Shown here: piece after piece, positions 1 through 11,200 of the stretch | How the letters are laid out: the number at the start of each line of letters is the position of its first letter | How positions within the stretch are numbered: position 1 is the first letter of the stretch | Source of the DNA: Berberis thunbergii | Taxonomy: Eukaryota; Streptophyta; Magnoliopsida; Ranunculales; Berberidaceae | NCBI GenBank assembly: GCA_003290165.1 | Contig: QNQO01006219.1 | Location: 62,001 to 126,000, forward strand | Length of the DNA: 64,000 nucleotides | Direction: 5' to 3' | Position numbers and translations under genes: made by a program | The notes under the pieces: generated by a model | Database searches by the model: none | Told to the model about the DNA's origin: nothing | What the model saw: the letters and a program-made list of their open reading frames with translations, nothing else

Positions 1-82
1 ATGCTTTTATGGAGTCTGGATTTTTCCACCTTGACCAAAAACCGATTTTGAGGTCGTTCAGGCCCTCAGGATTCTAGACAAC

Positions 83-2118
83 TTGCAGCTATCTTCAAAG
101 AAGGAGGAGACAAATGTCAATTCTTTGCCCTTCCATGGTTGGCTCTCGAAGAATTCTTTAAATGTCATTGAACAAAATGGTCTCTACGGCCTTAATGCTC
201 AAGAACGATCATTGGTGTTTTTTTATTGTGATTCTGGTGTCACTGTTGTTCAAACTGCTCCTCCAGTTTGCTCCGGTGGTACGAAGAAGAGTATTGCTCC
301 TATTAGCATTGGTGGTGCTAGCGTAGATGGAAAGTGAGTTCCTCTCAGAAAGTTACGAATCTCGATGCTCCTGCTATCATTGGTGATGCTGATCTTACCA
401 CAAAAAGAGGACTTCTATTAGCATTGGTGGTGTTGGTCATACCACGAAGAAAATGAAAGCTTCGAGGCTTGCTAGCCCTTCTAAGAGGCAGGTCATGAGT
501 AGTTTGGTTGATTATGTTTCTGAAAAGTCATGAGGATGACTCTCGCCTTGTTGCTCAAGAAAATGAAAAATTGGAACAGGCTATGGAAAGGAGTAAGGTG
601 TAAGTTTCCCGTCCTTGTGTTCCGTTGAGTGAGTACGAGAAATACCTTGATACTGCTAGTGTGACTTACCTCGGCCAAGTTCCAGAGGAGGAAGCTCCTG
701 TCATTTCAAATAAGATGACACAACTTGCAATGAAACAGTCTCATAATCTAACTACGGAGTTGTCTTTGGACGATTTCGATTGCAATCCTGCTTTTGATGA
801 GGTTGTTGTTGATTTGGGTTAGAGCTCCAAGTCTCCTCCTCCTTCTGCTTATCCGACCTTGAAGGAGTTGTTTGATTCTCCTCATTTTCGTCTGAACTCT
901 TCTTATCTTGTTCTGAACAAAAAGGGGAAGGGTGGCGTCATCACCAGTGTTCTGATTGTCAAACAAGCGACTAAGGGTGGAACTTAAGTCATTCCCGACC
1001 CTTCTGTGCTTTATCCACAAGTTAGCTGGAGGGAGCCTGTTCTTGGGCTATCCGTATAATATGGATGATGAGTTCAACTGGTATTCAAAGGTTGACGTGC
1101 GGGAGAGCGCACATAATCACATCAACTCATGGCATAAATGGTTGATGGATAAAGTCTCGATGCTTGTTCGTTCTGATGGAGAACACCTCGACAAATGTAT
1201 AAAACAAACAATGGAAGTAAAAAATTTAACCTTTTTTTTTTTTTTTTTTTTTTTTACTTTTTTCTTTGTTCCAAGCAAGGGATATCACATCTCACTTATG
1301 CTGAGATGATGGGGTTCGATTATTAGGCTGCCTGTGATTATGTGTATGCCTTGGAGAAGAAGCACGAGGAACAACTGTTGCAACTTTCTATTGCTTTGGC
1401 TCAGGTGGATAAGCTGAAAGAGGGGCGCGCTGATCAAGACAAGATGATTAATGCTTCTTAGACTGCTTTGAAGGAAGCTGAGGTGGTCAAGGATCAGTAT
1501 GCTTCCGAGGTGACTTTTACGGAGAAGGAGATGGATCGCCTGCATTGAGTGATTATCTGCCACTAAGAGTGAGTTGCCCATGTCTAAGGCAACTCTTGAT
1601 CAAGCATTAAGTGTTGTTGATTTGCAGCTGCTCTCTGTGAGGCCACTGAGGAGCGAGTGGAACAACTTGTTATAGAGCTCGCTTTTGCTAGGGAGCAACT
1701 TGTTGAGGAGAAAAACGATAAGGAACAAACCTCTCAAAAGTTTTTTGGAGTTGAAGAAGAGCTCGTTAGGACCAAACAACAACTGTCTGTACTTGCAGAA
1801 CAAGCTAAGTCCACTGTAGATGCAGTAGAGTTTAGTAAGATTGTCGCTGACAGAATTGAAATCATTGATTATATTGAAGCGAATAAGGGCTTGGACATGT
1901 CCATGTATCACGTTATGGAGGACAACGTCTTTGATGACATTTCCACTTCTTTCGAGGATGATGAAGATCCTCCTCCAACTCCTCCGAGTAACCTGTTGAT
2001 GAAGACAAAACTTCTTCTTCTCCAATTGATCCTACCAAGGAAGACAAAGTTTCGTCTCATTCGGCTGATCCTACTGATGCTGATAAGGCTTATTCTCCTC
2101 CAACTGTTGCTATTGTAA
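83..2118 (+). pseudogene. Decayed Tat-type antisense ORF with coiled coil
   Basis: Broken reading frames on the plus strand, for example 625-822, 956-1309 and 1657-2118, encode pieces of one hydrophilic protein. The last third is rich in Glu, Lys, Leu and Gln in a coiled-coil pattern, followed by an acidic stretch and a proline run. Stops and frameshifts separate the pieces, and a poly-T run sits at 1231-1254. The layout, an ORF with a coiled-coil C-terminus followed directly by a tandem-repeat block, matches the better preserved copy at 54836-58600 and 58960-59960. I therefore infer it is the extra ORF of a Ty3/gypsy Tat-lineage element whose other parts lie left of the window. Sequence identity between the two copies is low by eye, so the family call is tentative. 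Confidence 0.45.
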
Positions 2119-2214
2119 CCTTTTTCCCCGATGTAATTGACTGAATTATCAATGAAGACTTTATTTTCTGTATTTGTATGTCTCTTGTTGTTTTGTCTTC
2201 CTCACTCGTAATAA

Positions 2215-3125
2215 GTGTTGTCTGACTTGGAGGCCTGTTTTCATAAATACTCTAGTCTAACTTGGTAGTTTAGACTTAGAATATATAGTACATGTAGCCT
2301 GGCTTTGATGTCTGGGCTTCATAGATATTGTAGTCTAACTCGGTAGTATAGACTTAGAAAATATAATAAACATAATCTGACTTCGATGTCTGAGCTTCAT
2401 AGATGTTCTTGTCTAACTTGGTAGTTTAGACTTGGAGAATTTTGCAATGGCCGACTTGATAGGCCTGCTTGGCGGAACACACGTGGTCATTCGACTTAGT
2501 TATTTAATTGTACAAGAAGAATATCTAGTCTAACTTGTGGTCTTGACTAGCTGAATACACTTCGTTGTCTGACTTGGTGGTCAAACAAGAAGATATTTAA
2601 TTTAAACATTTAGTCTGACTTTGCAATCTTGACTATTTTTATGCACTTCGTTGTCTGACTTAGTGATTGGACAAGAAGATTTCTATTTAGCTGTCTGACT
2701 TAGTTGTCATGTCCAGCGTAATACACTTCGTTGTCCGACATGGTGATCGGACAAGAAGATTTATGAGTAGCTTTCTAGTCTGACTCAGATGTCCTAACTA
2801 GCTTAAGACACTACATTGTCCGATATGGTGATCAGACCAAAATATTTATAAATAATTTTATAGTTTGACTCGGATGTCTTGACTAGCTTAACACACTTCG
2901 TGATCAGACTAGAAGATTTATTAATAATTTTTCTGACTCAAATGTCTTGACTAGCTTAATACACTTCGTTGTTCAACATGACGATCAAACAAGAGCATTT
3001 ATGAATAATTTTTTAGTCTGACTCAGATGTCCTGATTAGCTTAATTAAGACACTTCGTTGTCCGACATGGTGATCGGAACATAATATTTATAAATAATTT
3101 TATAGTCTGACTCGGATGTCCCGAG
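2215..3125. repeat. Degenerate tandem repeat, about 85 bp period
   Basis: The phrase CACTTCGTTGTC[TC]GAC recurs near 2559, 2644, 2724, 2809, 2960 and 3048, alternating with TAGTCTGACTCNGATGTC phrases. This gives a unit of about 80-90 bp with a variable A/T-rich spacer. The first part (2215-2450) has a looser version built on 'GTCTAACTTGGTAG'. No open frame spans it. Its place directly after a gag-accessory ORF is like the repeat block at 58960-59960, where the unit is roughly twice as long. Confidence 0.7.
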
Positions 3126-3304
3126 AGAAGAGATTCATTGGGCCTTTAACTTTAATCGTGGTTCGTCGTTAAGTGCCTCTTTGGGCTTTTGTGACTGGAC
3201 TCGTTATCCATGTTTAATGTGAAGTGTTTGTTCCTCACGATGGATAATCTTTGCCATGTATGCGACCGTGATCGAATTACTATTTGACATATCATCACTA
3301 CCCT

Positions 3305-3673
3305 TCATTTTCCTCGTTGGCGTTTTAACTTTCCCAACCCGTCTATTTTCAAATAAATATGGAACATAACCTTGCCACATTGTTTTGTGGTATGAACGTG
3401 GTTCCACATTTCTAACAATTGGATATCACCATCAACCACTTTCATATTACCACCATGGTATGACCAAATAATTGAAGCACATGTCATCTCACATATTTTC
3501 TTAATTTCATTGTTTAGGTCCTTCATGCACCACCCATCCCTCTCAACATCCTTTAATATTGTAATCTTCCCACCAATGTAAAGGGATTGAACTTGTCCCA
3601 AATACCCCCATGATGAATTACACAAGATCTTACACCTCGTAAAGCCATGTTTAGTACAAACAAATAAAGCCAA
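3305..3673 (-). pseudogene. Mutator-like transposase N-terminal fragment (PB1-like)
   Basis: The minus-strand frame of 122 codons has the pattern of the N-terminal PB1-like region of plant MuDR-type transposases: a short 'F-V-C-x-K-H-G' opening, then 'Y-I-G-G-K-x-T-I-L-x-D-V', a 'W-x-Y-x-G' core and a closing hydrophobic strand. The frame then breaks, and neither the catalytic DDE region nor the SWIM zinc finger is present downstream. It is a short relic, not a gene. The domain assignment rests on remembered family pattern only. Confidence 0.45.
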
Positions 3674-4945
3674 TGAAAAATGATTGTGAAAAACAAATTT
3701 TCAGACTTATGTCAAGTATAATTTATGAGATACTTGGAGAATTAGAAGCTAGGAACCACAATGTATAGACGTATTTTATAGTTGATATTCAGATAATGGT
3801 GTACTGACTACTCAATAAAATGAACATGTATTGGGGTAATGATATCTACTTTTATACTTGAAATGGGACTTCACTGTAGCATGAACATTGCTGCATCAAT
3901 AAATGTGTCATTATTTGGACTGTCGAAACTGCCTTCCCACATACTTTTATTTACGTCTTTGCCTGTGTGATGCAAAATTTTGGGTGAGGGCATAAGCGTA
4001 AATAACCATCTACTTCTTCCCGAATACAAACATTGCTCAAGCAAATAAACCCTCTTTGCCACCGCCTTCGCCACATCTCCCTTTCAAACCCAAAGAAGTG
4101 AAAGACGAGTTAGATTCGTTGTCGTAGGTGAGTCAACTTGGGTTCCTCACTTCACGTCCCGTTTCCCCTTTCTTACTTGCTCCAATTTCTCACTCTAATG
4201 TCATTTTTTTGCCTTTATTTTTTCAAAAGTGAACGAGTGCATCAAAATCTTTATGTGTATGTTGGGTTGCTTCTCTCTTCGTTGTTTTGCACATACATAA
4301 TAGATCAATAACTTTCATTGTCATCATTTTGCATAGTTCAATTGTTGAACCCACTATAAAACATTTGAACCAAGTTAAAGCGTAATATACTACGAACCTC
4401 ACTATTCAACTTAAGTTAAAACATTTACCAACCATTACATCTAGAGAAAGTGACAAACAAAAGAAAATAAATACATTAAGTCAGAAAACAGAAAACCCTA
4501 TAAATATTGCTCTTCAAACACATAATACTACAAAACTCTAATGGGATTAGGTTTGCTCACATACCTCCACAAGGAAATCGATGTAAATATGGCTTTTGCA
4601 ATAAACAACATGAAGAAGTCAATTTCACCAACAAAGCCTTCCAAACGAGTGTCTTTCACATCCTTCAGCAATATTTAAAGAGTTAGCTACGAGCCAACCC
4701 TAGAAACTGGTTTTCGATCTCTTTGCCGCTCTTTTTAGTTGCGTTGTTGTGGAACGACTAATGCAACAATATCGATGGAGACTTTAGTATTTCTCGTGCA
4801 ACTCAACTAAGGGTGTTTTTGTCATACAAATTCGGATGAGACTAGCTATCTGGTCAACGTTCAAGAACTAATGGTCAAAGTCAATGTGAAAATAGGCTAA
4901 ACCTTGGACCAATCTGAATTATACCATAACCAATGAATAATTCTA
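3674..4945. other. Intergenic, nothing recognisable
   Basis: A/T-rich intergenic DNA upstream of the GT47 gene. Open frames are all short (for example 3871-4074 minus) and show no familiar motif. No repeat structure was seen until the inverted repeat at 4948. Confidence 0.5.
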
Positions 4946-4947
4946 GG

Positions 4948-5105
4948 GAGCCTGGGTCTGCTGCCTGGGTTTGCAGCCTAGGTGGGCGAAATTACCCTTT
5001 TGCCCTTTCTTTGTTGTTTTTATATTTAAAAAGTGATTAAAAAGGCAGGGGCAAAAATGTAAAAATACCACCCAGACTGCAAACCCAGACAGCAGACCCA
5101 GGCTC
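4948..5105. repeat. Short inverted-repeat element (MITE-like)
   Basis: The left end GAGCCTGGGTCTGCTGCCTG is mirrored by the right end CAGACAGCAGACCCAGGCTC. The arms are about 40 bp each with a few mismatches and surround an A/T-rich centre of about 75 bp. The whole can fold into one hairpin. It ends about 145 bp upstream of the GT47 start codon, so it lies in or next to that promoter. No clear target-site duplication was found. Confidence 0.7.
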
Positions 5106-5228
5106 TCAAAGTTAAAATAACCCAAAGTTAAAAACACCAGAAAAACTAGTTGGCCCTTCTAGGGAGCGAGGGAAGGGGTGCGAAATACAGATTGCATCAA
5201 AACAGACGACACCCAGCAAGCAAAGCAA

Positions 5229-5234
5229 ATGTGA
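5229..5234 (+). promoter_or_regulatory. Minimal AUG-stop upstream ORF before the GT47 gene
   Basis: An ATG followed directly by TGA lies 16 bases before the main start codon at 5251. If the transcript begins upstream of it, ribosomes would meet a start-stop element, a type known to stall ribosomes in some plant leaders. The transcription start is unknown. Confidence 0.35.
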
Positions 5235-5250
5235 GCAATCAAGGAAATCC

Positions 5251-8200
5251 ATGGCAGGAGGAAAACAGGCGAACAACAGCAGAGAAAGAAAGTCGGTTTC
5301 GTCCTCAACATGTCTCATACTCTCACTTTCCCTCCTCCTCGCTCTCCTCTTCATCTTCTTCTCCTCCGTCCCTAACCAAAACCCTTCTTCTTCTTCTTCT
5401 TCCACTCTCCTTCTCCCAAACCCTAACGTCGAGTACTCCTTTGTCGAATCCCTCGAGAATTTCCTCACTTCCAGATCCCACCTCAAGAAATCCGACTCAC
5501 TTCTCCCAGATTCAATTACAGATGAAGAAGAAGCGGTCAAAGCGCTCGATGATTCGATCTGGAAGAGGGATATGAGCACAATTCACCTTGATTTCTTCTA
5601 TCCCTCCGCTCTTAAGGTTTATGTTTACGAAATGCCCCCCAAGTTCACTTACGATCTGCTTTGGCTGTTCAGAAACACCTACAAGGAGACCTTCAATTTG
5701 ACCTCCAATGGAAGCCCTGTCCATCGATTGATCGAACAGGTATTAATATTATTATTAACGACTTTAACCATCAATTCATTTTAGTTTTTCTTATTACGTC
5801 CAGTCTTTACTTGCTTTTAATTGTTGGGTTGATTGCTTTCTTCATTTTTTTTTTTTTTGATGCAGCATTCTATAGATTACTGGTTATGGGCAGATTTGAT
5901 TGCGCCCAAGGCAGATAGGCTGTTGAAAAATGTTGTCAAGGTTGATCGCCAGGAGCAGGCTGACCTGTTCTACATTCCATTCTTCACTACTATTAGCTAC
6001 TTTTTACTGGAGAAACAGCAATGCAAAGCACTTTACAGGGTGTGGGCGCATTTCCAAGGTTTTGCTATTTAGCTGTGATTTCATCATAATACATAATCAT
6101 CTTCATTAAAATTCGCATTCTTTGCTTTTCAAGGATTCAACAAACTATAATGGATCCTGTATTTTTTATTACATAATTTGATAAAATATATTGCTTATTA
6201 GCTATGTAACGATGACACGGATGCCAAGTGTCGGACAAGTTGGCCAGAAAACCCTGCTAAGAGACACATTTGTACATTTTATTACATTTCCACGATAAGT
6301 TTTGAACTATTATTATATACTGGATTTCAAGTGTCACCTAAGAGTTGGCAGGGCTCACCTCTAGTTTGTTAAGGATACCTTTTTTCCTATATAATTTGTC
6401 AGGTGGAGAATTGTATTGTTCATTAAGTTTGTCCACGCCTCAAGAAACCTTGCTAAAAGTGTGATTTACGGAGTAGGGGATGGTGCTAAGAGTGTCATGG
6501 GAGTGAAAGTTATAGGTTGGCGAATGGGGGAATTAGCTATTATTTGGGTATTTTGTTGGGATCCGGTGTGGAGGTCTTTGAGGTCATGGGGAAGAGGTTG
6601 AATGCATGGAATGGAAGGCCAATTGCTTTTGAAGGGTGGCAAGCTTGCTTCACTAGTGCCCTTTCCTATTTGTTGATATGCCACATACCACTTTCCATGT
6701 GCCTACATTAGTATCTCGTTAGAGAGGAGAGGATGATCAGGAACTTGCGGTGGGTTGGGAGGAGACAAGGGTTTCAATGCTTTGGATGCATTTTGATGGC
6801 CGATTTTGTTTGAGGCAGGGGTGTCTTCTTGCCTATATGAAGGACTTATTGAGGTCTTGGAAAGCCCATCTCATCTTATGTCAAAATGCAAGTTATTTGA
6901 AAGCTTCTACCATTGATCACATCAATAAGATTTTCTGCAATAAGAACTCACTTATAGGAGTAGTTGGGTTGACAACACATGGAGTTGGATTTCTCACCAG
7001 CCAACCCATTTAAGGGGTTTTTTGTAATCATTGCTCATGAACTGAGAATCTTAATTGAGTTTATAATGCTTTTAAGGTCCCGTCATTGTACTAGTTTCAT
7101 TGTTCTGCATCAAGTTTTCACAAGTAAAGGTGTGACATGGAGTTCAAAGTGAATGCAAGGTCTCACTTATTATTATTATTTTGGTATAATAGATATTCAG
7201 ATTTACAGTTATAAAACATGGCAGCGGGTTGGGTCTGCTATAACCAGATCGAACCAAGAAAAAATTAGACCCAAACCTGAACCTAGAATCGATTATGGTG
7301 CCTCGGTTTTGGGCTCGAAATAGGCCCACCAGAACTGCAACGGTCATAGAGTAACAGAGTAGGAGGCACAACTCTGTAGAAGCAAAAACCTAAGAGAAAA
7401 GGAAGTAATGGAAGAAGAAAAATAATTAGGGACATAGTGAGGAGGATGGAGAGGAACACATCACACTCTACTGGCTTAAGAAGGGAAGAGTGAGAGGAAT
7501 TCCTTGCTGTTGCTGAATCCATAAAGAGGAGAGGAGTGCTGAGAGGATGGTCAATATGATCTGGTGAGTTAGGGTTCTTGATCAACACTTGACTATCTAG
7601 TTCTATCAAGCTGAGTTTGTTCATCCTTGATGTAACTTTCAATGGTGGGGTCGGTGACTTTAATATGTATCGACTTCGTCAGGTTAAGAAGTTAAGTGAT
7701 ACTGTTACTTTAATTTTAAAAAATTCTTCTTCCCACTGTCCCATCACATTATTGCCAGTCATCACTTAGCTCCCTAATGTCTACCATTATTCACGATATG
7801 AAAGGGTAAAAAGTAGATGATAAGAAATTTATATTATATATACGGTTGGGGTTCGGGTCAGAACACCTAGAACCAAGAACCAGACTCTGATCAAAATCGT
7901 TCTGGGTCTTTTGCCAAAAACCATACCCGAACTGAGACCCAATTATTTGAGTCTGGACTCGGACCATTAGGGTTCGTTTGGTGTGGATACCCATCGGGCC
8001 GGGCCCAATCGTCATACTTAGTCTGTTTATACCCATTTTGGCCGCGTGGCCTCCTTGGCTACACTGCCCTTTATGATGAACATATAGCCTGCTTTTTTTG
8101 ACTGTTTAATTGTGATATTCCCTTATAACAAATAGTAAATACAAGGTTACTACCATCATTAATAACTATTTTAGTCTCCACTGGATTAGCGTGCATCGAC

Positions 8201-11200
8201 CGTGACATCCTCACGTGCATTAATTTTGGTTACCAAAATGCCCTTTAAACAAAACCACATTATGCATCTCAAGAATACAAGTGCGTATGGATTAATGGGT
8301 AAAATGAACACTAGAATTTGTCATTATCTCGAGAAATATCTTGTGAACGACCCGTGAAACCAGACATCGAGATATGCACCCATCTTGAGAAAATGAAAAT
8401 ATTTTATCTCAAAGCAAATTTAGGAAGTTGAAAGAGGTTAAGGGTGGTGGGGCTGGGAGGGAGGGGTGGCGAGGCTACTAAAACAGATGGAGAGAGGCGG
8501 GGATGCACAGACACAAAGAGAGAAAAAAGAGGAGGGAGTGGATGGGGTGTTGCGGTGGCGAGACGATGATGCACAAAAAGGGAGAGGAAAATGAGGGAGG
8601 GGAGGGGTTGGGTGGGGGTGCACACAACACAAAAAGGAAAGTGAGGTGGGTGGGGCACAAAGGGAGGAAAATGAGAGAGGGTGGGGTGAGTTGGTGGTGG
8701 GGCGACATGGCGTGACGACACACAAACAGAGAGAGAAAGAAGGGAGGGGGTGGGTGCGGTGGGGCGCACATAAAGGGAAATGGAGGAAGATGGGGTGTGT
8801 GGTGGCGTGGCAGTGTGACGACACAAAGACAGGAAGGGGATGGGGTCTAGGGTAGCGGCGGGTCGGGGACGCAGAGAGAGGAGGGGATATGGGTGGCTGT
8901 GCTGTCGAAACAAAGGTAGTGGAGGTTGGGAGGAGGGAGGGGCGGGGTGGTGTACAATCGAAACAGGAGAGAGGAGTTGGGGAGGGGGATCAAAGACGAA
9001 GTGGAAGCGGGGTAGGGGCGGGGGTGGCGTGCCGTCTTATCGAACATAGAAGGAAAGGAAGGGGGCGGTGGTGGTATGAACATGGAGATATAAAAGAAGG
9101 GGAGGATGGGGCTTGGGAAGAATTTTGTTTTAATTACTGTTAGATTCTTCTTGAGATATGGTTATCATTTAATTGGACCCTTTGATCTTCTTCAAGATGA
9201 TTTCTTTGAGATACAAAACATTTAATCTCAGCCTTAGATTTTTCGAGGGTATTTTGGTTTTTAAAATATAAAATTTTGAAAACAGTTCGTGACTTGACGG
9301 TCAATGCACGTTGTCGCTGGTCCTGATGGGAAATTGAAATAATGATTAATGATGGAGTAATGACGTGTTAGCTATTTATTATAGGGGGATATCACAATTA
9401 ACCCTAGAAAAATAGATAATAAGGTCCACTGATTGTTTATTTATTTATCTTTGCAAAAATTATGTGAAACTATGTAAGTTACGAGCAAAGAAAATGAGCA
9501 AGAACACAAATCATAGATGAATGCAAAAAACACAAAAGTTGTGAATAAACCCTAAACTTGAATGCATGCTTTATCGGTTGGAAGCAATGTTCCAGTACCT
9601 ATAGTGCAAAAATGGTATTGGCTGAGGGATTTTGATGTTTGTTTTTTGCTGTTGACATCGACACATTGTTCATCTTGGTGTCTAATTAACGGAAATTGAG
9701 GAGAAACTCGATGTTCGGGATATGATAAGCTTGCGTGCCATAGATTATTTGAGATTCAAATGCGCTCACATTTAAGAAATTATTTTCATTTACCCTCTGA
9801 AGCTTGAAGATCTTACTTAACATTTACTTTGTTCACTAGGAGGCTCTGAAGTGGGTGACTGACCAGCCTGCTTGGAAGCGTTCCGGAGGAAGAGATCATA
9901 TACTTCCAGTTCACCATCCTTGGTCTTTCAAGTCTGTTCGGCGATTTATGAAGAAAGCGATTTGGCTTCTACCAGATATGGATTCTACAGGGCATTGGTT
10001 AGGATCTCTTAATACCTTGGTCCAATATACATATGTTTAAACATTCTATAAGTGCATTTTTATTCCCCTATTTTGGATGTAATACTTGAGAATTTATAGG
10101 TACAAGCCGGGTGAAGTCTGGCTGGAGAAGGATCTTATTCTTCCTTACGTCTCGAATGTTGAAGTTTGTGATGCCAAATGTTTGTTGGAAAGCGAATCTA
10201 AGAGAAGGATACTACTCTTCTTTCGTGGAAGACTCAAACGAAATGCTGTGAGATATTTTTCTATACCCCACTATTATATGTTGGTTTGGCTCTGAGCATT
10301 ACTATATGTTGAATCTAGTTATGCTTGTATTTCGTATGTCAATTTGAGAACTCAATTGTGAATTAACCATCTTCTAAGTTATCTCAAGCGCATCCGGCTA
10401 GTCGTTCATACATTGGTCCAGGGGAATTGGTATCCATTCTTTAATGGTTATGCTCCCGTAGAATATTTATCCTAGGAGAGAAACCAGCAATTTATGACAT
10501 TACTTTAATCTTTTGCAATCTTATGGTTTAACGAAAAGAGAGAGACAAACAACTGAAAAACATATATTTGTATATCATATTACAAAAAAAAAAAAAAAAA
10601 CCTTGCAATGCAGCCTGTGAATCTCATTCCTTTCTTTAAGCGTTGGTAAAGAAGTTGTTGAGCAGGTGGAAGCTTTTTCTGGGTGTTTTTTTTACCCTTC
10701 CAGATCAGAGGTAAGTTTTTCAGGTGAAACACTTTTTTCTGAGACGAATCTGTAAGTTTTCTTAATGTAATTGAGTGGGTGGGGATGGGCATGGAAATGG
10801 TTTGCACTTGTATTGAAGATGATAGTAATCAGACCCTCAGATTTAGTGGGGCTTGGAGCATAAGCCCATCGAATCAATAAAAAAGTGTTGTAAATTAATT
10901 TTTTAATAGTTTAACTAGTGGGGCATAGATAAGAAAAAACAAGTGGAGCATATTATTGGAAGAGTTTAAAGCAATTCATGTTACATGTTGGGTTCTGGAA
11001 AGGTGTTTGCGGGTTGGTATCAATGACTTGTTAGTGTGTATATTGGGTTCAGGAAAGGGGTTTCTACGTTCTATCAACCCTTTACTGGGTCTGCTCATGT
11101 CTAAAATATATATTTAGGACAGAAACTTTACTGTGTCCCTAACCTAAGCTTTACTATGTCATTTACCTAGCACATGTAATGGATAATGCATTCTTCTGTT

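Noticed and set aside
5112..5579. 155-codon minus-strand ORF over the GT47 start
   Set aside because: It is the shadow of GT47 exon 1, caused by Ser codon repeats (TCT) reading as Glu/Arg runs on the other strand.
8404..8913. Long minus-strand ORFs rich in Pro, Ser and His
   Set aside because: Several frames are open at once because the strand is C-rich and poor in A and T. They show no domain or codon structure.
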